Origin: Hyperoplus lanceolatus
Taxonomy: Eukaryota; Chordata; Actinopteri; Uranoscopiformes; Ammodytidae
Direction of reading: 5' to 3'
Assembly (NCBI GenBank): GCA_026929865.2
Contig: CM049400.1
Coordinates: forward strand, 23,173,501 to 23,237,500
Length of the DNA: 64,000 nucleotides
Of this stretch, positions 50,784-64,000 are shown piece after piece (within the stretch, counting starts at the first letter, position 1; each line of letters begins with the position of its first letter). The notes below the pieces were generated by a model, which saw only the letters and a program-made list of their open reading frames with translations, was not told the origin of the DNA and made no database searches. Both the position numbers and the translations under genes were made by a program.

Positions 50784-51763
50784 TAGGGCTGTCAAACGAT
50801 TAAAATTCTTAATCAGATTAATCACAGGATTCTGTGGATTAATCACGATTAATTTTAACATTCGAAATATGCCCGAAAAATTCGAATTTTCTCTGTATAT
50901 TGTTGTATGAACGGAAAGATAAATGACAGAAGGTCGATACATGTACATTTAAAATTAGTATTAGTGTTTATTAATTGAAAATCCAAATGATGGTTTTAAT
51001 AATGAAAATAAATTTAAATCAAACTCAAATATATAGGCCTACCTACCAAACCATAATTCAATTGGTCTGTCTCTTTACTATGTCTTTGGGCAAATATAGG
51101 ATAGGCTATAGAATGGCATTTATTTGGTGAATCTATAGATTGTGTATTCTTGAATACAACTTGATTACAGTCCGCGGTGTGTGTGTGCGTGCGTGCGTTT
51201 GTACACGCGACCACGTCCTAGGGGACTGTTCCTGTGTGCCAGGAAGCCGACGTTATGTTGATAGCCTCGTTCGACTTGTCGCCGTCTTGCTCAGACCTGT
51301 GCAACTATGACGCGTGTCTTGCTGAGCGCACAACAACAATGCTGCAAAAATATCATACATACATCAGACATATCAAACGAGGCTGATGTCTACTCACACA
51401 CACCTCTGAAAACTGCAGACGTTTGTGTCCTCGCGGGCTCTGAACCGAGCGGACAATGTTTCTCCTCCTGTTGCTTCGACATCAACTGTCACCCGCAGCA
51501 GTTGATTTTATATACTATCTATGCCCCCGACACAGACGTGACCGTTAGCAGTTTAAAACTTTAAAACACTGCACGGGCTAACGTGCTGCTATGTTTGGCT
51601 GCGCGCAGCTACTGATCCTGGGTCAGCAGTGACTGTAGTACAGAGCCGGTGGGATGTACGGGGCGGATCATTCTGCACATGCGTTAAATGCGTTAAAAAA
51701 ATTAACGTCGATAATTCCAGAAATGTATCACCCTGGGTTAACGCGTTAATTTTGACAGCCCTA
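50784..51763. mobile_element. Complete hAT non-autonomous element
   Basis: Exact target duplication ATAGTTAC (50776-50783 and 51764-51771), fitting nTnnnnAn. Both ends read inward TAGGGCTGTCAAA, and both subterminal regions carry ATTAATC/GTTAAC-like repeats. 980 bp, no transposase. It landed inside a CA-rich stretch. Confidence 0.93.
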
Positions 51764-53224
51764 ATAGTTACGCACATGCATGTGCACAGACATTCACACG
51801 TACAACTCTATCTAGCTTGGCTGTAAGTGGGCTTTGGGAAGGGGTGGGCTCTGGGAAATGGAGTTGCTCCTGTGAATGGGGCCACACCAAAGGAAGTGAG
51901 GAGAAACAGTCTTGTCCTCTGATTTGAAATGAAATACTCCTTTCTCATGGCTTAGAGTAAGCATGTGCCCCCCTCCCCCCGCCCTTTCTCATACTAGAGC
52001 CCCATCCAGCATGCACAGTGTCATGTGGAAGGGGAGTCAGAGCCCTCATTTTTGGGGCTCGCAGGAACAACATTTCCTGTTAAAGGGGTCTGCCACTGCT
52101 CAGAGGCCTGGACCGTGAGCAGTTGACATGGCTACCTGGCAGTGAAGTATTCAGTCAGCGAGGGCCCCTTCCTCCCCAGCACACATGCTGTCACCACCTC
52201 AGCATGGCCCAGCGACACTCCCTGAATCAACAAATGAGGGGCTTGTCAGAGCGCGCACCACAATTCCTCAGAGACTGTGGTGAGGAGGGAGGATCTAGGC
52301 ATGCTAATCTTTGGTTTCTTCCAACTGGGTTGCTGCTTTTACAGGCCGAGCCAGATCACTCTGCATTGGCTGTGACACTCTCAGATACCTGGACTTGGGA
52401 CATAGGAATGACCAGTGCACTATAGGGTGGTAGTTTTCAGTGCTGTGGATTCATTTGTGTGTCTGATCATGTTGCATTTGGACTTCATGACGGTTGTTTG
52501 GATACAAACATGTGTGCATGTCAAGTGAAACAAACAATCTGTTTAAGTATTTGCACTACTTTGACATATACAGCATACATAATATACCATCATGACAAGC
52601 ACAAAGAGCCTGCAGGCCTTTTTTTAGCACTTGCTTTGACACACAGGCCTGTTGTAATGCAGATTGTCAAGTTATCCTGTGTTGAACATGTTCCTGACCT
52701 GGGGATGACTTTCGCTCCGAGCAGCTTAGGTAGAGAGAGTGTCTGTGTGTAACCGGAGTTGTATGGGATCTAGTCTCCACCCCTCATGCAGGAACAAGTA
52801 AACCTCTTAAAAGCAAGTCTGGGGGGCATTGGGTGGATGGGTGGAGTGTAGTCAAATAATCAGCTACAGTTTGCAGCCCAGGGCTACAGAAATACCCACT
52901 GAGCATTCTTCTGCATCACACAATGGCACAGAAACGGTTCGGAACTGGTTGGTTTGGTAGATAAGATAACTCTACCACATCAACAACTAATCCGAAAATA
53001 TTCAGTCGAATTTGAAAAGAAGTTCTGCTTCAGATTATCTGGTGCCATGTTATTATGAGCCATGCCTCTAAATCTCTTTCTGCTGTCAAGTTAATGTCAC
53101 AGTTACATTTAAGTGCAGATACATGTCTCTCATCCCTCTTGCTGAATATAGCATTTGTTTAACACGCTATTGTGTTCCTCTTATTCATGCCTTCTTAAAA
53201 ATCTTCCCCATGTGCACACTCTTA

Positions 53225-54223
53225 AGGTGCGAACACACTAGGCATTTTACACGCGTAAGATTTACGTGCGTAACGCAGCTAAAATGTTGCTTGATCATTT
53301 TGTGTCAAAAATGGTTATACGCGCGTAACATGCCTAGTCTCCCTCCCTATATTGTATTTCCCTTATCAACCATGGCTGATCAGACCCGACACAACAGCGT
53401 GCATGTCCGCACAAAAACAACAACGGCCAACAACTGTGCCAAAAGACAAACTGAACAGCACAAATAGCCTAGCATTAAAACAGCATTGCATATTCACGGC
53501 AGCTACATAACAAACACAGTTACAGCAGCATCGGTGCACGGCGGCACAACATAAAGGCAAGTAGCCAAAATTACCCTACCTGGCTGTGACAGGGGACCGT
53601 GGCTGGCGTAGATCAACACCGGTGCTTCGCTCTACTTGTCGTGAAAGTCCCGCGGACAGTCGTCATGTTTGGGTTCATAATATGAGGCGCTAGCCGCCCG
53701 CACACAACAGGGTGAGTTAACTAATGCTATACGGCGCTAACTTTGTTTATCGGCTAAAGCACAGCCGCACATATTCACTGAATTAACCAGGAAGTCCATT
53801 CTCCTGGTTTACTTTCCCCACGTCTTCTAACCCCGAGCGGCTTCATACAGCACCGGCCGCCCGCAATACATTTTTCTCCTCGGTGTCTCTCATTAGCCTC
53901 TGTGTACAGTACACTGTTCTCCGACCCTGCCAATGTATGTGACGTCGGGTCAAGCTCAACGCTGATTGGCCAACGCGGCTAATCGTCTCGCGTAGGAGCA
54001 ACAAAAGTTAAATTTTTTGAACTCCTCGCGTAACTGCGTAATATATACGCGCGTATTATATACGCGCGTAAAAATGTTGCTTTAGCGCGAGTGAAAATGT
54101 TGCTTTAGCGCGAGTGACGCATTTACGCGCCATGTACGCGCGTAAACCAATGGTTCCCTATGGAAAAGGGGCGGATTTCATGCGCGTCTGTACGCATGTA
54201 AAGTGCCTAGTGTGTTCGCACCT
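53225..54223. mobile_element. 999-bp Harbinger-type non-autonomous element
   Basis: TTA duplicated at 53222-53224 and 54224-54226, the hallmark of PIF/Harbinger. Ends read inward AGGTGCGAACACACTAGGCA on both sides. Repeated TACGCGCGTA motifs occur in both halves, and a 23-bp direct repeat (AAAATGTTGCTTTAGCGCGA...) at 54071-54116. Confidence 0.92.
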
Positions 54224-54603
54224 TTACTGTCATGGTGTAATACTCATACCTTCAGTCACAGCATGTTTAAAGGTACTTGGGCCATTCACAGTGTTTTATT
54301 TCAACATTGCTGTTGTTGAGTGAGGTAACCTTGATGCAACTTATTACTTGTGCATATATTGTGACATTTGTATTTCTTTAAATAATCAATAAGTAAAAGT
54401 AGGAAATGTTTAATGAAACAGAATAGAATGAAAGGCTTATCAGGTTAAAGTTGACCAGAGGAAGGGGGAGGACCATAGGGCCATAGGAAGTGAGTAGGGG
54501 GAAGGACCTTATATGGTCATACAGTAGTACAGAGTAGAGGGAGGGGGCTACCGGGGCTCCCCCGTGCAGCTGTGTCTTTTTCACTCCTCCTTCTCTCAAG
54601 TCT

Positions 54604-54746
54604 CATTGGTTTTTCAAGTCACTATATAACAGCAAGTTTTGAGCAGGACAGGGCTTTTTGGGGCCGTTTTTTGCAGACACTCTGTTCCAGCTCTCTCTGT
54701 CTCCCACCATGGAGGCAGAAGAAAAACTTAGAAAAACTTTGTGAGT
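54604..54746 (+). promoter_or_regulatory. Promoter-like module with possible first exon
   Basis: In order: an inverted CCAAT (ATTGG, 54604-54608), TATATAA (54623-54629), a strong Kozak ATG (CCACCATGG at 54709), and a GTGAGT donor-like site at 54741 in an open 11-codon frame. The spacing resembles a core promoter plus first exon, perhaps of a retroelement or an intronic transcript. No downstream exon recognised. Confidence 0.25.
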
Positions 54747-55621
54747 CCAAAATACTCTGAAAGATTTTGGACTTCGAAGTACTTAGAGGCAAAGTCTTTT
54801 AAAAACACATCTTTGAACCTCTTGACACTAAGAATGACTTGATCAAGGATTTTTAGAAATAGGAAAACTGACTGAGTTGCAGGGAAATAGACAGATATTT
54901 TTATGGAACCTTTAGCCAATGGGACAAGCCTTTCTTTATCTAGGCGCGATAAAGATATCTGTCTAACCCCTTGCACGGCACAATGTTTTCGTAGCGCTTA
55001 AGATAATACTTACCAGCACTCATGCAAGTGTTGGGGTATTGTTTCACGAGCTACAACAAATTTAGAAACGAGAACCAAGTCAAAATAACTCTATTGAATG
55101 AGTTATAGACATACAATCTCTTTTCTTTTCCTTTCTTGTCCATTTTATGTATTATACCTATACTCTCTTGTATTTTGTAAATAACATCCCTTAAATGTTG
55201 TAAAGCCTCAGTTGTGAATTAGTTTATAACTGGAACAGAAGGACTTTAGGTATAGGGTTTTTTCTTCAAAGAGATGGTTTCGTCCCTGGGGAGGTAAGTA
55301 CTTTGATTCCACACAACGGCACATTACTGATTTAAAACACACACAACCTCATACAACTAACCTCTCTGTAAGGAGAGAATATGTTGTTACACCTAATCTT
55401 TAAAAATAAAAGAATAGGTTATAAATACCTTCCCAGATTAAACTAGATGTTTATATTCTGAAAATAGTATATCTGTTCTATTTTATTAGAAGGGTGGTTT
55501 ACAAACTAAGTTACGTACAACTTACAAACAATAACTTGCGAATTGAAATCTTTATTCTAAAACATAGAGAAGTATTTTGAGAAGCAATATTAGAAAGGGT
55601 TAATAGTTTAGAGGAGGTCGG

Positions 55622-55639
55622 CCTCATCCTAGGATGAGG
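55622..55639. repeat. 18-bp perfect palindrome
   Basis: CCTCATCCTAGGATGAGG, self-complementary, no spacer. Confidence 0.9.
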
Positions 55640-57742
55640 TGGCTCTGATAAAATAGACACTTTTCAACACAGTGGTATATATTGAATATTATACTTTCGA
55701 TAAATGTAAAACTCAGGTGGTAAAGAGGGTAAATCCAGCGCTATTAAACAAAGAGGACGGGGTTCGCGTCTCTTGTAGGAACAGTGGTGAGCGGAGAGTT
55801 TTCTGTATGAAAGAATAATAGACAATTAAAGCATTGTGCTACAAGTTGGTTAATATGGGTTTGATAGGACATAACTAATAAACCTTTTGATACTAGCTTT
55901 TCATTTAGATTTGACCTTTTCAAGTCGAAATCGTATTACTGTGTCACAATTTGGTTGAAAGACAGCCACACCAGCCACTCTGTGATGTCTGTTTACGTCC
56001 TGAGCGTCCCCAACACTTTTAAAATGTGTGCATTCAAGTATACCTTGGTGCTATGTGTGTGTGTGAGGGAATGTGCCTTTGCTGGTGTTACCCTCCCAGT
56101 CTGCCCTCACACCTGTTTCCTCACTGCCTGGGCCTCGTCGTGTGTACATCGGAGTGAAGCCCTTTGAAGCAGGTCTCATTGCTTCCTGAATGACTGTCTG
56201 AGGGGGTGTATTCCCCCTACACATTCACTTTATTATGTCAGTCACATTGTCTCTGACATCGGGGGCTCTTTATGTTTGTCACTTCTTCATTTTAAAGCTT
56301 CTCTGGCCAGCGCTCGCTCTCAATGTTAGGAGGCATGCCAAGATGTTTTTTTTGCGTTGTTGAAGAGTGTCAGTGTTTCAGAATGATAAGTGTCACTGTG
56401 TGAAACAATTACCATGTTTTCAGATATTTCCGTACGGTGAATGATGCAGGCCATCTTCCCTCTGTGCCTGCTTTACACCATTGTAAGATCACAGCTCCAG
56501 TCTGCCTACATTCTTCAGTCATCAGAGGTTGCGTCCTCAATCAACCCAGTGGAATTTGTCAGCATAACACTGAGTATACACGGCCATGTTGGTGTGAGTT
56601 GAGATCACCGATGTGAATGAAGGGGCTCCCTCAGATTTTCTGGGTCAGGTGACCAGAGGACATGCCCCCTTTTTTATTTTCCTTTTTCTTCCCCTTCCTG
56701 ACAGTGTAGGAAAGTTGGACTGGAGGAGCGGAAAGATTGAAAGCTGTTAGAAGTGGATTACACAGAGTGCTGTTGCGCTTAATGGAGGAAGGGGGCATCA
56801 GCAGGTAGTCAGGGTTCCCATGCAGTAATCAGACAGTTCTCTCCTCCGCTGCCTTCCTGTCTCTGGAGGAAAGGCCAGCGCTGTCTCTGTGGATGTCTCG
56901 TCTTTAGACAGGCACTGTCACGTCCACTCTGACATTCACTGATTCTTCCAGGCAGAACAAGACAGTAGATTGATGGAAATGGCCTCTTGTGAGTCATGCA
57001 ACTCATTGCTAAATGATCTTGATATGTACAACATGCTGGTGCCAGGGCCGTAAAAAAAGGCACCTGTGTAATTTTTTTGTTTATAAAGACGGTGTTACTT
57101 CCTCAGGGTGCTCATATATATCCAGATGTACACTGACATACATTCAAATGCAAGAGCAAAGCAAATTAAATCGTGCAGTCAATACTTATCACAGCCCCAT
57201 CAGTGTGCGTCAGAAAAAGGCCAGCACCAAGCATCAAACCATTCCCTCCGTCTGTGTCAAAGACTGTGGAAATGCATGGAATAATTAGACTGTCTTATCA
57301 AGGCATGTGATGCCCCCTTTTGATCAGAGTAGATTAGACTGGGCCAGAACTTGTTGATCTGCATTTGAAGGCATGTGATTCCACTTCTGCTAGGAACTAA
57401 TTAAATAGCATATCTACTCCACACATCAGAAAAGATTTGGGGTAGATTGAACCCTTTTAATTTGCTCTGAACTGTTTGTCTTTGTGTTGCCATATTAGAT
57501 CATCCATTCCATTCATTGCAGTGGATTTGGTATTTTAATGAATGGCTTTTTGATGTGGGTGACATAATTTGCAGCCAGCACACTCAAATCCACAATTAAA
57601 TGATTACTTTACATCTAAGGGACCATCATATCCAATTGAATGCTAAAAATTATAATATCAAGCCTTTGTCGTTTTTGTAATACTGTCTTATGTAGTATCT
57701 AACGTACTTTAATGTTTATTTTTTAAAGATATTTATTTGGTG

Positions 57743-57903
57743 TTTTCACCATTTTATTTGATAGTTTAAAGCACAGAGTTGAAGTGGAGGGAGATAGATA
57801 GGGGGAAGACATGCTGTAAACGGCCCGGGCTGAAGTCGAACCTGGGACCTGCTGCGACACGGACTTAATGGTATACCGCGCTCTATCGGTGAGTCACGGG
57901 AGA
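57743..57903 (-). repeat. tRNA-derived SINE
   Basis: On the minus strand: tRNA-like head with GACTCACCGATAGAGCGCG and a good B box GGTTCGACTTC. Then ACAGCATGTCTTCCCCC and an AT-rich tail with AAATAAAATGG. Same layout as the copy at 19660-19818. Confidence 0.7.
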
Positions 57904-58450
57904 CAGCAGGCATCTAGCTGTCTTTATGTAGCAGCGGTTTACTGACTTTGCAATGCTCAGAGACTGAGGTAGCAGGGCCCTGATGGAGTGACAACTGCAT
58001 CAGCATGTTACCGATGGTCCTCCTCCCTGCCCGGAGGCTCCGTGCCACAGACCCCCACAGAGTGATGGCGCCCCTGCAGCCTGGCACACAGCCTCAGGTT
58101 TCCACCGCAGCCCTGAGCCATTCCCAGCGCCGGGCAGCCCACACTCCCTCAGGAGCCCCAATGCTCCAGGATACGGGATGTGGAAATAATGTGACTCGAG
58201 TGCTTCCACCCTGCCTCCCGAAATCAGGTTTTGCGGATTGTTTATTTGAGGGGAAGGAGGCCTCAGACAAACATCCTGTTTTAAAAAAGCTGCCTGGGTT
58301 TTGTAGCATTTGCAGGGCGGTGAATTGCCCCCTTTGACAGTGGGGGGAGACTGAGGAATGTTGAAGAGAAGGCCAGCATCTCGGGGGACATGAAGGGGGC
58401 TCTCCTCATCCGTTTGTCATGTCTAGTTTTGAGGAGTCCGTTTTAAGCTT

Positions 58451-58467
58451 GGGGGGGGGGGGGGGGG
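58451..58467. repeat. Poly-G run
   Basis: Homopolymer of about 17 G; length may be unreliable in an assembly. Confidence 0.9.
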
Positions 58468-58960
58468 TTGTAGCTATACATCCTGAAGGGTCTAGTGCTC
58501 TATTCTCTCTGTAGTGGTGTAGGGCCTGGTATACCCACAGTCCTCGTCTCAAGTATCCGTTCCTGTCCTGGGAGGCCGGCTTCCGTTTCCCCTTACGTAA
58601 CACACATAGAAAAAGAGCCATTGATAACAGCGATAAGGCCATTCCTCATTTTCCCTTTCTCAGCATTGTTAGACTTGTGGTGTGTCCGAAATCCACTCTC
58701 AACTCTCTCTCTTTTAGGGTTATGCCATTGAGAATCCTCAGTCGAGCCTTCCACAGTCTACATGACCTATTGGCTCATTAATATAACATGTTTGTTGTTG
58801 TGTATCCAAGGTTGTAGCTTGTTATGTGGTTGTTTGTGATATGATTGCTGTGTAGTTGGTTTCCCATTCGTCAAATTGCAACAATGTCTCCTCTTTTTAA
58901 TTTTTGTTTTACAGCTTTTTCAACTAAATTACTTAAAGATGTTAGCTAAGTGAAGATTAA

Positions 58961-59884
58961 CCCCTTCAGACCTGCATTTTTTCTGCTGGGCATTTTTTTT
59001 TTTTTTTACTGATTCAGACTACTCTTCAACATAAAAACAGAGTTGATATATTATTTTTTTTCAAACTCATGTTTTTATGAGTTTTTTTCATGTCCATTCG
59101 AATGGACGCCAGGACACGATGCACGTAAATTGCCATAAAAACATTAAAAATAAAAGGCATATATGTCCTCAGGTATGGCCTAAACATCTGGAACTGGATG
59201 TTTTTGAGTCTGTGTAAGTTTCTGAACATGCACATCATCTTGATAGGTGTATCACAGCGAGGGTAGGCAACAGCAGTGAGGTCACCAGGAAAGCCCAGTG
59301 CCTACTAGAAGAGAGGGAAATGCTATGACGCGGTCTGAACATGCACATGAAGACAATATTTGTAGGATTGTAGATAACATGACATAAAAGAGAAATCAGT
59401 TTTGCCTTCAGTAAACGATCATGGAACTTCCAACACATAACCATGCTTTTTATAGTATGCTAATTAACCTTTAAAAAGGTAATTCGCCCGACTCCTGATG
59501 TCCATTGCAATGGACATCGGACTTTGAAAAAATCCTACAAATTAATTACGTGACATATGTCCAAAATAACTTCAAATATTATCACTTGTAATAGTTAAAA
59601 TTACACTGAGAGCACGTTTGTTTGGCTAGCATGAACATAAATGTAGATTTTAGATTGAAAATGGGCAGTTACTCTTCCCTCTCTGGATCGTCCCAGCCAT
59701 ACTTGTCTTGTCAGATGTCTGTCACTCTCTCAGAGCATACTCAAAGTCATTACATGATTTTGATTGGATAATCAGGATCCAATCAGTAACCAGCAGTGCT
59801 GACATCATCCAATTACAGAGTATTTATTGGTTTAGAGAAAGAAATATGTCATGTCCATTCCAATGGACGCAGGGTCTGAAGGGG
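58961..59884. mobile_element. piggyBac-like non-autonomous element
   Basis: TTAA at 58957-58960 and 59885-59888. Ends read inward CCCCTTCAGACCTGC and CCCCTTCAGACCCTGC. The palindromic motif TCCATT-N2-AATGGA occurs near 59094, 59500 and 59857. 924 bp, no transposase. Confidence 0.88.
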
Positions 59885-62577
59885 TTAACTGCATTTTCAA
59901 CAAACCTTAGAGAAATCTCCAGAGTTGTCTTTGTGTCAAGCAGTGTAAATTCAAGTTTGAATCAGCACTGTTTTATCATGTAAATGTGTCATCTAGATGG
60001 AGTGAGAGGTATTTTTCGTCCTGTGTGGAGATTTTCAGTTGATTTTCAGTCAAATCTGGCAACCCAGGCTTTAGACGTGGTAAGATAATGTGACCTCTAC
60101 GTGCAGTAAAAAGCCATGCTAATCTAAACAGTCTTTGCAGAGGCCTGAAACTCCTTACATGTCAACAGAAAGTAGTCTGCTGAGGTTAGTATTTATCCGT
60201 CTCTGCTTGGCAAGCCAGTGTGGTGCCAGTGCTGCTGGGTGTTTGACTAACTTCTGAAGGGCTCCCAGATAAAGATAAATCTACTGCCTCATGCATGTCT
60301 ATGAGTCTAAGCTCACTGTGCTGTTCTTGTCATTTGAATGTACAGTGTGTACTGTGCTCAGCCAGGATAAGGTTAACCGTTTTTTATTTTAGGGTTTACC
60401 CCACAGATAGAAAGCAGTCTGTCGAAATAACAGGAGGTGTGCCCAGGCTATAATTTTTGCCCCATAAGTGAGCTAATCTTGTAGTGTGCTCAGGGAGGGC
60501 TGCTGTTACCATCTTCTCTTCCTTCACACCACGGCTCAGCTCCTGCCTCCACCAATAGCCCCATTCATTCAGCTCAGGGCACAGGGTTACAGCAACAAAT
60601 AAAGAGTGTGCGATGCCATTAAAAATGTAAGGAATGTCCAACTGTTAGTTTAGAGTTTTAGTGTGCCTCCTCTGAAGGCTGAGAGGGGGAACAATACTCC
60701 ATTTGAGCCAGCCACTGTAAATGTGCTAGCCTTGCAACGCCTGGCAAGCAGCAGCCAAGGAGGTGCCAGTTGTGGATGCTGTTTTTATTTTCTGACCATT
60801 TTACCCACAATTATAAATCCAGACACTGGCGTTGGCCAGCTATGATTTAGGCCTGTGGTGTGATTGCTGGCAAAAATAGATTTAAGATTTTTTTCTTCTT
60901 CCTATCCTTCCTCCCCAGAGGAGCATTGACAGTTGTGCCTGAACCTATGGCTGTCAGTATTTTTAAAACTCAGAATAGCCAGTGCATTCTTTGAGCCTCC
61001 AGAATGCTGTGTGTGGATTAACTGCTGGGGCCCATGTCATTCGACATCTCTACACAAGCCTGTTACAGCCAGAGGGAAGGGATACAAGCTGATTGTTGAT
61101 GGGTGAACAATAAACTCGTTTCGAAGTCTTGTTAATTTTTTCTTTTTGTAGACTGCTTGACTTGATTTTTTTTCTCTCTCTCTTTTCTTATCTTGAACTT
61201 GATCTACTGGAGCTATATCTTCATTCCACTCCCTTGTCCTAACATGGGGCCAAGTATGATAGACATCATTTTAAGCCTTTGATCTTGTTCCCGAAAGATG
61301 ATGCCTTTTAAATCAGAGCATTATAGCTTTATTTTGAGTGACGGTCCAGCAAAACAACACCTGATAATACATTTCTTTTAATGGCTTAGCTTACTGTCCT
61401 GATCAAGGTATTTTAATTCCTTAGCATGTTCAAGTTAGTATGTCCTCAGGTTCAAAACAATCTGACAAGGTAAGTTGTACTCTCGGATCAAGCTTTTACA
61501 AGTAGTAGTTCTTTCAAGTCATAAACGTGCTTAGTGACAATTCTCGTTGATGATGTCCCCAGTGAAAACTCTATTTACTTTTGCAATGTGTGTTTCACTT
61601 ATCTTTTATTTGTATGCATTTCTGAAGTCTTGGCTGTGTGGTTAAGTATTTGCAGTCAGGCTGTCGCATTTCAAGGTACGGTTTAGATTAGAGGTCTGGC
61701 TGTAGCTTCCCCCCTCTTTCCCTCTCTGTGACTGCCAGCACATAATTTACTTAATGAAATCCTGCCATTCCCTTTAGCTTCAAGATTTTTTGCAGATGTT
61801 GACAGGGAAGGACTTTGTGAATTATTGAAAATGTTCACTCCTGCATTTTTAATGAATGTCTTACTTGTTGTGAACGGGCTGACTTGTCGAAGATTGGAGG
61901 GGGGGGGGGTGGACAGTTGTCTTTGTTTGGGGAGCTGGTGTCTGGATGCCCGCGGTGGAGCAGTGTGGGTTACAGCCCAGCAAGTGTTGTGATTGAAACC
62001 GAAACTCTGGTGCCACATTATCCTGACAGAACACATTCTCCTCACAGACTCTGATCCACTGGGCTGATCAATAGGAAACCATTGTTTCGACTGCAACTCT
62101 GTCCATCATAGCTGGTCCAACTCTCTGCCCGGTGGAAACCAAATACCTACCTTTCGCCTTAAATTAGTCGGACTAATAAAACTCGTAATAATATAATATA
62201 ACTCAAGTTCCTTGTTATTGTTCATTTGAAACCAAGCATTCAATGTAGCTTTAGCATATAGGCCAGCCTGAGTCAGTCTTTCCTCAGTGTAGGGTCTTGC
62301 TTTGAAAGTATGAATATAGAAGGAGTTTATAGTTTAAAGTTTCAGACCACATGGCCAACTCTTCCTTTCTCACGTGACGTGTGATGTGGTGTGATTTTTT
62401 TGACCAAGCGAGGCTCTTTTGAGGACAAGAAATAAAACAACCTTCTTAATGCCCGCCCCCCACAGTCCTAACCAGAGTAGGAAGTTAGGAGGCACAGCGA
62501 GGGGAGGAGGGGGAGTTCAGGAATGTGCAGGATCTCCTCTACTCAAATGCTCCAGCCTTCTTGGCTCATGCCTACAT

Positions 62578-62703
<126 letters not shown>

Positions 62704-63303
62704 TAGGTTGTATGTGAAGGTGAAAGGGCACAGCCACCCAGCAGGATGTTCTTTTGCTTTCGGTGCTCTTACAGACTTTGTTGGCCTTTAACACTGCCTG
62801 TAGATATGACATTTTAAAAACATCCCCCCGCAGTTTTCACAGAGTTTTTACGTGCCCAGAAGGACTCCAGTATGCCTCACTTGCATCACTACCATCACCT
62901 ACTCTCTATATCTCAAAACACTTTGCAGAGCTTTGAATGGAAACGGAGAAACTGAGCAGCAGTGGCACATACACTTCCCCTAAAAATACAAAAAAAGAAC
63001 ATTCTCCCTTAAACAAGTGGTCTCTTCCCTACGCGCCCAGAAAGCTCCTCCGTATTAGTCACTTCAACTCCCTGTTCTTTTTGAAACCCTCTGCAGTTTA
63101 TTGATTTCACTTTTGGAGTCTCATAGTTATGTGCTAACAAGGGTTCAACACTTTTTCTCTCTCATGTGGTCATCCCAAAACAGAAACGGAGGGAAAGTGG
63201 AGAGGAAATGGATGACAATGTAAAGCATTCCCATTGTGACCAGCCCGGCTTGGTGGCTGGATTCAGTTTCTCTGGCTCCCACAGCGTTTTTCTGCCAGCA
63301 CGT

Positions 63304-63386
63304 ATCTCTCTCTCTCTCCCACTCTTTATCTTTCTTTCTCTCGCTCTCTCTCTCCCTCTCCCTCTAGCTCTCTATCTCTCGCTTTC
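63304..63386. repeat. CT-rich low-complexity tract
   Basis: Interrupted TC repeats, pyrimidine-rich on the plus strand. Confidence 0.9.
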
Positions 63387-64000
63387 AGCAGAGAAAGACC
63401 AGACCTCAGGGAGAAAAAATCTATAGACACATAAGAGCAGCTCCAGTTAGCGTGTCTGTCTGATAAAGCCGACTTTGATGGCAGCGATAGCCCAGACGCC
63501 AGCTTAAATGTGGGCTGCTCAGGGGTTACAGTCGGCCTGTATGAACCATTGTCTACATAATTAAAGCCATACCATGCTCGGAACAGGGATGCTTTGTTGT
63601 TGTAGAAAGTTAAATCTTAGAAATTATAGGAAGCAGGGAGGGGGAATGCACAAGAAAAATAATTTGTTCTACATTTTTGACAAACACAACCGCAATGTAC
63701 ACACACACACCCACACATTCACTTCATACCCCCACCACCAGCCTATCAGTTCATTGGTAGATTCTAATAGCTGGAGGGGAATCTAATCCTTGGCACAGGA
63801 TGAGAGACTGCTGTTCCCCCTGCTCTCCTTGCTGCTCTCCTCCCCTCGACTGCACTGCTTAAAGGGACTGGCAACAGGACTTTATTTTATTTATTTGTTT
63901 ACTCCTCAGCAAAGTTAGTGGAGGACTGAGTTCATCTCTGCTGGATTAGGAGAAATGAAGTTTAATGGAGGTGGCCCTGGAGCTTGGTGGGGAGATGTTA

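Noticed and set aside
54390..55870. A solo LTR or endogenous retrovirus remnant
   Set aside because: CCAAT, TATA and a donor-like site are suggestive, but no paired terminal repeats, polypurine tract or gag/pol frame was seen.
57820..57903. A tRNA gene on the minus strand
   Set aside because: Good B box but no consistent acceptor or anticodon stems; a SINE body follows.

Overview
The window is eukaryotic and almost certainly from a ray-finned (teleost) fish. Coding DNA is sparse and split by GT-AG introns. Long (CA)n/(TG)n microsatellites are frequent, and the repeats are typical of teleosts: hAT, PIF/Harbinger-like and TTAA-type DNA elements, tRNA-derived SINEs and LINE tails. The only clear host gene encodes an inhibitory Smad, SMAD6. 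The species cannot be read from the sequence.

Layout. 1-938 is the 3' end of a hAT transposon with the C-terminus of its transposase and a right terminus. 947-3235 is non-coding with two microsatellites. 3244-14486 is one large insertion (11.2 kb) flanked by perfect 8-bp target duplications (ATGGTTGT). It has imperfect CAGG...CCTG inverted termini and two plus-strand genes. The first encodes a four-zinc-finger protein with an RNase-H-like (DDE) transposase core. The second is a spliced gene for a PB1-domain protein with a SAMD3-like C-terminal region. Younger elements sit inside the large one, including a hAT element (7537-8720) placed just before the transposase stop codon.

From 14495 to about 41400 no host gene is recognisable. 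The stretch holds nested TTAA elements (26874-28801), a GGGGAGAAC-terminus element (20615-23673), a 1.4-kb element with GGGGCCGGTTTCCC ends (33821-35259), SINE and LINE pieces, and unique sequence that may include smad6 regulatory DNA.

From about 41400 to the end lies smad6 on the plus strand. There is a GC-rich upstream region with a palindromic Smad-binding element, then exon 1 (N-terminus and MH1 domain, 42401-43205), exon 2 (PPxY motif, 47874-47930) and exon 3 (linker, 49461-49538). The MH2 exon is not in the window, so intron 3 exceeds 14.4 kb. The introns contain several complete non-autonomous DNA transposons with readable target duplications. The protein would inhibit BMP/TGF-beta signalling; the promoter motifs fit negative feedback by receptor-activated Smads. 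The other coding material belongs to mobile DNA.
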